A stretch of 47,897 nucleotides of DNA from CAZEFK01 sp964511405 (lineage in GTDB: Bacteria; Pseudomonadota; Alphaproteobacteria; Elsterales; Elsteraceae), in NCBI GenBank assembly GCA_964511405.1, contig CAZEFK010000017.1, positions 1 to 47,897 on the forward strand, read 5' to 3'. Shown in pieces: positions 42,264 to 47,897 of the stretch (positions within the stretch are counted from its first letter, which is position 1; the number at the start of each line of letters is the position of its first letter). Under the pieces are notes generated by a model that worked only from the letters and a program-made list of their open reading frames with translations, had not been told where the DNA came from and made no database searches. The position numbers and the translations under genes were made by a program.

Positions 42264-42932
42264 TTACATCAGGGTGGCGAGGTGCGAGCGGCGCGCCTGG
42301 AGGAACCGCCACAGCCGCTCCGAATAGTCCGGCACCGCGGCGGCCTGGACGCTCGGACGCCCGGCCAGTTCAGCGCGCCAGCGGCCGACCCGCGGCAGGC
42401 CGTCGAAGACCCCGAACGGGCGGATCCGGTCGAAGGCGTCGAAATAGCGGAACACCGGCGCGAACGCGGCGTCGACCAGGCTGAAGGCGGCGCCGGCGAA
42501 CCAGGGCCCGTCGCCCAGCGCCGCCTCGATGGTCTCGAAACGACGGCGGATCTCGGCCAGCTTGGCCTCCAGACCCGCCGCATCGGGCGCCGAATAGGCA
42601 CCGGCGATCGCCGACAGGACCGTGGAGGCGACCTCGATCCAGGCGCGGTGCCGCGCCCGCTCGATCGGATCGGAGGGATGCAGCCGCCCCGGCGTTGTCT
42701 CGTCGACGAACTCGACGATCGCCGCCGACTCGAACAGCACGGCGTCGCCGACCAGCAGCAGCGGCACCTTGCCGAGCGGCGAGACGGCGCGGAACCAGTC
42801 CGGCTTGGCCGCCAGGTCGACCCAGCGGCGGTCGTAGGGCACGCCCTTCTCGGCCAGGGCAATGGCGGCCCGCTGGACGTAGGGGCACAGGTCGTGGCTG
42901 ACCAAAGTCAAGGCGGTGGGAGTCACGGCCAT
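42264..42932 (-). CDS. glutathione S-transferase family protein
   Basis: A 222-residue cytoplasmic protein. The thioredoxin-fold N-terminal domain reads LTLVSHDLCPYVQRAAIALA, with Cys16 in the catalytic CPYV position (omega/Cys-type GST), VSPLGKVPLLLVGDAVLFES (cis-Pro and glutathione-contact Glu-Ser), then an all-helical C-terminal domain. Cys-type members act as thiol transferases or dehalogenase/reductases more than as classical conjugating GSTs. Substrate unknown. The 97 bases on its start side hold nothing notable. Confidence 0.9.
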   Translation of the reverse strand: MAVTPTALTLVSHDLCPYVQRAAIALAEKGVPYDRRWVDLAAKPDWFRAVSPLGKVPLLLVGDAVLFESAAIVEFVDETTPGRLHPSDPIERARHRAWIEVASTVLSAIAGAYSAPDAAGLEAKLAEIRRRFETIEAALGDGPWFAGAAFSLVDAAFAPVFRYFDAFDRIRPFGVFDGLPRVGRWRAELAGRPSVQAAAVPDYSERLWRFLQARRSHLATLM

Positions 42933-43028
42933 CGGCGGATCCTCGAGAGTGATCCGCCCTAGATTGGGCAGGCCTCGGCCACCATCGATATCGCGCCGCC
43001 GCCAGCCGACCTTGCGTCGGGCGCAAGC

Positions 43029-43637
43029 TCAGGTCATCACCGCCATGACCTCGTGGGTACCGCGCCAGATCATGTCGAGCGCGACGAACAGGATCAGGGC
43101 CAGCCCCGCCCAGGCGATCCAACGGTGGCGGTGCAGCAGGCGGGCGATCATCGCCGAGGCGAGGCCGGTCAGACCGATCGACAGCAACAGGCCGATCACC
43201 AGCACGGTCGGATGCTCGTGCGCGGCGCCGGCCACGGCCAGGACATTGTCCAGCGACATCGACACGTCAGCCAGCACGATCTGGGTCAACGACTGGCCCA
43301 GCGTCTTGCACGGGCGCAGCGAGCCGCACTCGACGGCCAGCTCAGGCTGCGCGCTCGCCAGCTCGCGATAGAACTTCCAGCACACCCAGGTCAGCAGCAC
43401 CCCGCCGGCCAGCGTCATCCCGATGATCGCCAGCAGGCTCGCCGCCATGATCGCGAACAGGATGCGCAGGACCGCCGCGGCGACGATGCCCAGGAACACG
43501 GCCCGGGCCTGGAAGCGACGCGGCAGACCGGCGGCGGCCATGCCGACCACCACCGCATTATCGCCGGCCAGCACCAAGTCGATCAGCAGCACCGACGCCA
43601 GGGCGGTCAGCGGCGAATTTCCGAACCAGTCTGCCAC
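43029..43637 (-). CDS. TerC/YjbE-family integral membrane protein
   Basis: 202 residues with about six to seven transmembrane helices. The family repeats are present: VLLIDLVLAGDNAVVVGMAA and IVLADVSMSLDNVLAVAGAA, each with the Asp-Asn pair thought to bind metal, as in TerC and YjbE. Likely a metal (manganese or calcium) exporter or tellurite-resistance-type protein. The GTG at 43637 is chosen because GGAAGG lies 7 bases upstream and the frame before it encodes an unlikely Arg-rich stretch. Confidence 0.88.
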   Translation of the reverse strand: MADWFGNSPLTALASVLLIDLVLAGDNAVVVGMAAAGLPRRFQARAVFLGIVAAAVLRILFAIMAASLLAIIGMTLAGGVLLTWVCWKFYRELASAQPELAVECGSLRPCKTLGQSLTQIVLADVSMSLDNVLAVAGAAHEHPTVLVIGLLLSIGLTGLASAMIARLLHRHRWIAWAGLALILFVALDMIWRGTHEVMAVMT

Positions 43638-43725
43638 ACCCGCGCCTTCCCACTGCGACCCAACCGACCGCGACCGGTGCCTCGCCATATGTCGGCGGGC
43701 CCGGGCGATTTCAACCGGGTGCCCA

Positions 43726-44625
43726 TCAGGAGTCGCGCGGATCGAGCACGTCGCGCAGGCCGTCGCCCAGCAGGTTGAAGGCCAGCACCACCAGGCAGAT
43801 GGCCAGGCCGGGATAGACCGCCATCCACGGCGCCTGGCTCATGTAGTTCTTGGCGGTGTTGAGCATGCTGCCCCAGCTTGGCAGCGGCGGCTGCTGACCG
43901 AGCCCCAGGAAGCTGAGGCTGGCTTCGGCGATGATGGCGCGGGCGATCTCGAGGGTCGACTGCACGATCAGCGGCGCCACCACATTGGGGACGACATGGC
44001 GCAGCAGGATGCGGGCCGGCCGGTTGCCGACGGCACGGGCCGCCTCGACATAGTCCTCGACCTTGACCGTCAGGGTCTGGCCGCGGGTCAGCCGCACGAA
44101 CCGCGGCGCCACGGTGATGCCGATCGCGATCATGCAATTGATCAGGCTCGGCCCCAGCACGGTGGCGAACGAGATCGCCAGGATCAGGAACGGGATCGAC
44201 AGCAGGGCGTCGGTCAGCCGGCTGACGGCGCCGTCGACCAGGCCGCCGACATAGCCGGCGATCAGGCCCATGGGCACGCCGATGGCGAGCGCGATGGCGA
44301 CCGAAACCACGCCCGCCAACAGCGACGCCCGAGCGCCCCAAACCACCCGCGCCAGCACGTCGCGGCCGAGCTCGTCGGTGCCCATCCAGTGGACGGCCGA
44401 CGGCGCCTTGCGCACGGCACTCCAGCTCGTCGCGATCGGGTCGTAGGGCGCGACCAGCGGTGCGGTGGCCGCAATCACGATGAAGGCGACCACGACGATC
44501 AGGGCCAAGGTCGGCGCCGGCTTGCGCAGCAGGCGGCGCCAGGCCGGAGCGCGGGTGCTGGCGATGTCGCCGGCGTCGGCCGCGGCGGCAGCCGGGAGAT
44601 CGGGATCGGCGGCGATCGTGCTCAT
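43726..44625 (-). CDS. peptide-type ABC transporter permease (DppC-like), second system
   Basis: Inner-membrane permease, 299 residues. After a polar N-terminus come PTLALIVVVAFIVIAATAPL, VHWMGTDELGRDVLARVVWG (DppC hallmark), the EAA loop YVEAARAVGNRPARILLRHV ending in VPN, and LVVLAFNLLGDGLRDVLDPR at the end. The ATG at 44625 overlaps the stop of the upstream permease gene as ATGA. Last gene of this operon in the window. Confidence 0.92.
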   Translation of the reverse strand: MSTIAADPDLPAAAAADAGDIASTRAPAWRRLLRKPAPTLALIVVVAFIVIAATAPLVAPYDPIATSWSAVRKAPSAVHWMGTDELGRDVLARVVWGARASLLAGVVSVAIALAIGVPMGLIAGYVGGLVDGAVSRLTDALLSIPFLILAISFATVLGPSLINCMIAIGITVAPRFVRLTRGQTLTVKVEDYVEAARAVGNRPARILLRHVVPNVVAPLIVQSTLEIARAIIAEASLSFLGLGQQPPLPSWGSMLNTAKNYMSQAPWMAVYPGLAICLVVLAFNLLGDGLRDVLDPRDS

Positions 44626-45563
44626 CCGCGCAACCTCGGCTCGATCAGGACATAGGCGACGTCGGCGGCCAGGCTCAGCAGGATCACCATGGTCGAGCTG
44701 AACAGCACGGCGGCCTGCACCACCTGGTAGTCGCGGTTGAACACGGCGTCGACGATCAGCTTGCCGAAGCCCGGGATGTTGAACACCTGCTCGGTCAGCA
44801 GCGCGCCCGACAAGAGCTGGCCCAGCTCCAGGGCGCCCAGGGTCACCACCGGCACCAGCGCGTTGCGCAGCGCGTGCTTGACCACCACCGCCCGCTCGAA
44901 CAGCCCCTTGGCCCGGGCCGTGCGCACATAGTCCGAGCGCAGGGCGCCCAGCATGGCGCTGCGGGTGTGCCGCATCATCACCGCCGCGACGCCGGCGCCC
45001 AGCACCAGCGCCGGCATGATCATGTGGGACAGGTTGCCGGCCAGGCTCTCCGACGGGCTGACATAGCCGCCGGGCGGCAGCAGCCCCCACTGCACCGAGA
45101 CCCCCAGGATCAGCATGATGCCCAGCCAGAAGCTGGGGATCGACAGGCCGGCCAGCCCGACCACGGTGGCGCCGTGGTCGATGGCGCTGCCGCGCTTGAC
45201 CGCGCCGATCACCCCGGCCGGCACCCCGATCGCCAGCGCCACCAGCATCGACCAGAAGGCGAGCTCGATGGTGACCGGGATCTTCTCCAGGATCATCTGG
45301 CCGATCGGCAGGCTGGTCTTGATCGAGATCCCGAACTGGCCGGCCACAACACCGCCCAGCCAATAGCCATATTGGATCGGGATCGGCTGGTCCAAGTGGA
45401 ACTTGGCGCGGATCGCGGCGATCGCCACCGGATCCCGCTCCTCGCCCGACAGCGCCAGCGCCGCGTCGCCCGGCAACAGCTGCTGCAGCGTGAACACGAT
45501 GACGGTGACCAGCAGCAAGGTCGGCACGCTGATCGCCAGGCGCCGCGCCAGGAACCCGCCCAT
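44622..45563 (-). CDS. peptide-type ABC transporter permease (DppB-like), second system
   Basis: Inner-membrane permease, 313 residues. ARRLAISVPTLLLVTVIVFT, LPGDAALALSGEERDPVAIA and FHLDQPIPIQYGYWLGGVVA are the DppB N-terminal features. The EAA loop is YVRTARAKGLFERAVVVKHA, and the C-terminus DVAYVLIEPRLRG is typical. It starts 5 bases after the binding-protein stop, so the genes are cotranscribed. Confidence 0.92.
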   Translation of the reverse strand: MGGFLARRLAISVPTLLLVTVIVFTLQQLLPGDAALALSGEERDPVAIAAIRAKFHLDQPIPIQYGYWLGGVVAGQFGISIKTSLPIGQMILEKIPVTIELAFWSMLVALAIGVPAGVIGAVKRGSAIDHGATVVGLAGLSIPSFWLGIMLILGVSVQWGLLPPGGYVSPSESLAGNLSHMIMPALVLGAGVAAVMMRHTRSAMLGALRSDYVRTARAKGLFERAVVVKHALRNALVPVVTLGALELGQLLSGALLTEQVFNIPGFGKLIVDAVFNRDYQVVQAAVLFSSTMVILLSLAADVAYVLIEPRLRG

Positions 45564-45568
45564 GGCCG

Positions 45569-47077
45569 CTACTGCAGCTTGACGCCGGCGAGGCGGATCA
45601 GCCCGTCGGGATTGGCCACGAAGCCCGTGACCTTGGTGCTGAGCGTGAAGATCCGGTTGTCGTTGTAGAGATAGATCAGCGGCAGCTCGTCATGCAGGAT
45701 CGTGTTGGCCTTGTCGTAGAGCTGCTGCCGCGCCTCGAGGTCGGTGGTCTGGCGGGCGTCGTCGAGCAGCTTGTCGACCTGGCCGTTCGAATATCGGGCG
45801 ATATTGAGCGGCGCCCCGCTGTGCACGAAGTTGTAGATGTTGCCGTCGGGATCGACGCGCCCCGACCAGCCCAGAATGGTCGCCTGGAAGTCGCCGCGGT
45901 CCTGCACGTCCAGCATGGTCGCGAACTCGGTCGACACCAGCTTGACGTCGAAGCCGGCCTCGGCCGCCATCGACTGGATCAGCTGCCCCAGCTGCTGGAT
46001 CAGGCTGTCGTTGGCCAGCAGCAGCTCGACCGGCACATGGTCGAAGCCGGCGGCCTTGACCAGCGCCTTGGCCTTGGCGACGTCGCGCGGCGGCATCGGC
46101 AGGGACTTGGTGTAGAACGGATTGGTCGGCGCGACGTACTGGTTGTTCGCGGTATAGGCGCCTTCGAACACCACCTGGTTCAGCGCGTCGCGGTCCAATG
46201 CCAGCTCGAACGCCTCGCGCAGCCGCTTGTCGCGGCCCAGGGGATTGTCGGCGCGGGGGCCGTGGTTGGTGTTGACGGTGATGCCGTTGTAGCCGAGGCC
46301 GGTGATCTGGATCAGCGTGAGCTTGGGGTTCTGCTTGATCTTGGCGACATCGCTGGGCGCCGTGCGCTCGATCAGGTCCAGGCTGCCGGCTTCCAGGTTG
46401 GCCAGCTTGACCGTGGTATCCGGGATCGGCCGGTAGACGACCTTGTCCAGGAAGATCTGGTCCTTGTTCCAATAGCCGGGATAGCGCTCGAGCACGATCC
46501 GATCCTGGGCGACGCGCTCGGCGAACCGGAACGGCCCGGTGCACACCGGCTTGGCGCCGAACCCGGCTGCGCCCAGGGCTTCGGCGGCCTTGGGGCTGAC
46601 CATCATGCCGGCGCGGTCGGCCAGCTGCGACAGGAGCGGCGCGAAGGGCGCCTTCAGCACCAGCTTGACGGTCAGCGGGTCGACCACCTCGACCCCGGCG
46701 ACGGCGCTGATCTCGGCCTTGCGGCGCGAGGTCGGCAGCGTCTGCATGCGGTTGAAGTTGTACTTCACGGCCTCGGCGTCGAGCTTCTCGCCGTCGTGGA
46801 AGGTCACGCCGGGCCGGAGATGCAGGGTCAGCGACTTGTTGTCAGGCCCGTACTCCCATGACGTCGCCAGTTGCGGCACGAATTTGAGGTCGGGCGTGTA
46901 GTCGACCAGCTTGTCGCACAGCCCGGCGAACACGATGCGGCCGACATAGGTCTGCGCCTGGTGCGGGTCGAGCAGGTCGGCGTCCTCGTTGAGGCCGATG
47001 CGCAGGGTCTGGGCCGCCGCCGGCAGGCTGAGCACGGCGGCGATGCCGGCCGCCAGGGTAAGTTTTGCGAGCGCCAT
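45569..47077 (-). CDS. peptide-type ABC substrate-binding protein (SBP family 5), second system
   Basis: Periplasmic receptor of 502 residues. The Sec signal MALAKLTLAAGIAAVLSLPA is cut after AAA. Mature motifs are IGLNEDADLLDPHQAQTYVG, ATSWEYGPDNKSLTLHLRPG and VCTGPFRFAERVAQDRIVLE, plus a C-terminal domain with NIYNFVHSGAPLNIARYSNG. GGGAGG precedes ATG 47077. The ligand may be a peptide or a related solute. It lies between an ATPase gene (upstream) and the two permease genes (downstream). Confidence 0.92.
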   Translation of the reverse strand: MALAKLTLAAGIAAVLSLPAAAQTLRIGLNEDADLLDPHQAQTYVGRIVFAGLCDKLVDYTPDLKFVPQLATSWEYGPDNKSLTLHLRPGVTFHDGEKLDAEAVKYNFNRMQTLPTSRRKAEISAVAGVEVVDPLTVKLVLKAPFAPLLSQLADRAGMMVSPKAAEALGAAGFGAKPVCTGPFRFAERVAQDRIVLERYPGYWNKDQIFLDKVVYRPIPDTTVKLANLEAGSLDLIERTAPSDVAKIKQNPKLTLIQITGLGYNGITVNTNHGPRADNPLGRDKRLREAFELALDRDALNQVVFEGAYTANNQYVAPTNPFYTKSLPMPPRDVAKAKALVKAAGFDHVPVELLLANDSLIQQLGQLIQSMAAEAGFDVKLVSTEFATMLDVQDRGDFQATILGWSGRVDPDGNIYNFVHSGAPLNIARYSNGQVDKLLDDARQTTDLEARQQLYDKANTILHDELPLIYLYNDNRIFTLSTKVTGFVANPDGLIRLAGVKLQ

Positions 47078-47112
47078 GGTCGGCCTCCCTTGGTTTTTGG
47101 GCAGAAGGGTCG

Positions 47113-47897
<785 letters not shown>

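Overview
The window looks like a chromosomal segment of a very GC-rich alphaproteobacterium. Coding density is high, GC at third codon positions is strong, and several families are typical of the group: a PAS_5-type protein, a histone-deacetylase/xseB/ispA/tlyA neighbourhood, many ABC uptake systems and local Lrp/AsnC regulators. A Rhodospirillales-like soil or plant-associated heterotroph fits best, but this is inference. I saw no rRNA, tRNA, transposase, phage gene or CRISPR array.

Layout. 1-9180: the 5' part of leuA (minus), an outer-membrane beta-barrel protein, a complete five-gene peptide-type ABC importer (substrate-binding protein, two permeases, two ATPases; minus) with a PurM-like gene upstream, then a divergent tandem universal stress protein. 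9202-13752: KDPG aldolase and KDG kinase (divergent), then a homodimeric pyruvate-dehydrogenase-E1/transketolase-like enzyme divergent from an Lrp regulator. 13822-18608: an orphan membrane protein, an uncharacterised protein, a 2OG-Fe(II) oxygenase overlapping alkB, and an orphan peptide-type binding protein preceded by two strong hairpins. 18689-22512: a TTC38-like TPR protein divergent from an AraC regulator, and an Lrp regulator divergent from an ornithine-cyclodeaminase-family enzyme. 22517-29534: a carbohydrate (CUT1) locus with two permeases, a KTSC protein, two near-duplicate binding proteins and a DUF2264 putative glycoside hydrolase. Two matching palindromes sit before the two divergent units.

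29529-36250 is a signalling and quality-control region. It holds a degenerate NarL-type regulator, an HtrA-like protein that has lost all three catalytic residues, a Cache-type histidine kinase, and divergently a Lon-like protease with an altered P-loop plus a PAS_5 protein with a cysteine cluster. 36263-39739 is conserved housekeeping (tlyA, CBS protein, ispA, xseB, deacetylase), with dxs missing from its usual place. 39805-43637: methionine gamma-lyase divergent from a third Lrp regulator, with four helically phased TGCCA boxes between them, then TusA, DUF423, GST and a TerC-family protein. 43726-47897: a second peptide-type ABC importer, cut by the window end.

The parts most likely to be new are the kinase / pseudo-HtrA / degenerate-regulator cassette (with its Lon-like divergent neighbour) and the DUF2264 sugar locus with its paired operators. 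The latter plausibly feeds uronic acid into the KDG kinase and KDPG aldolase encoded about 15 kb away.
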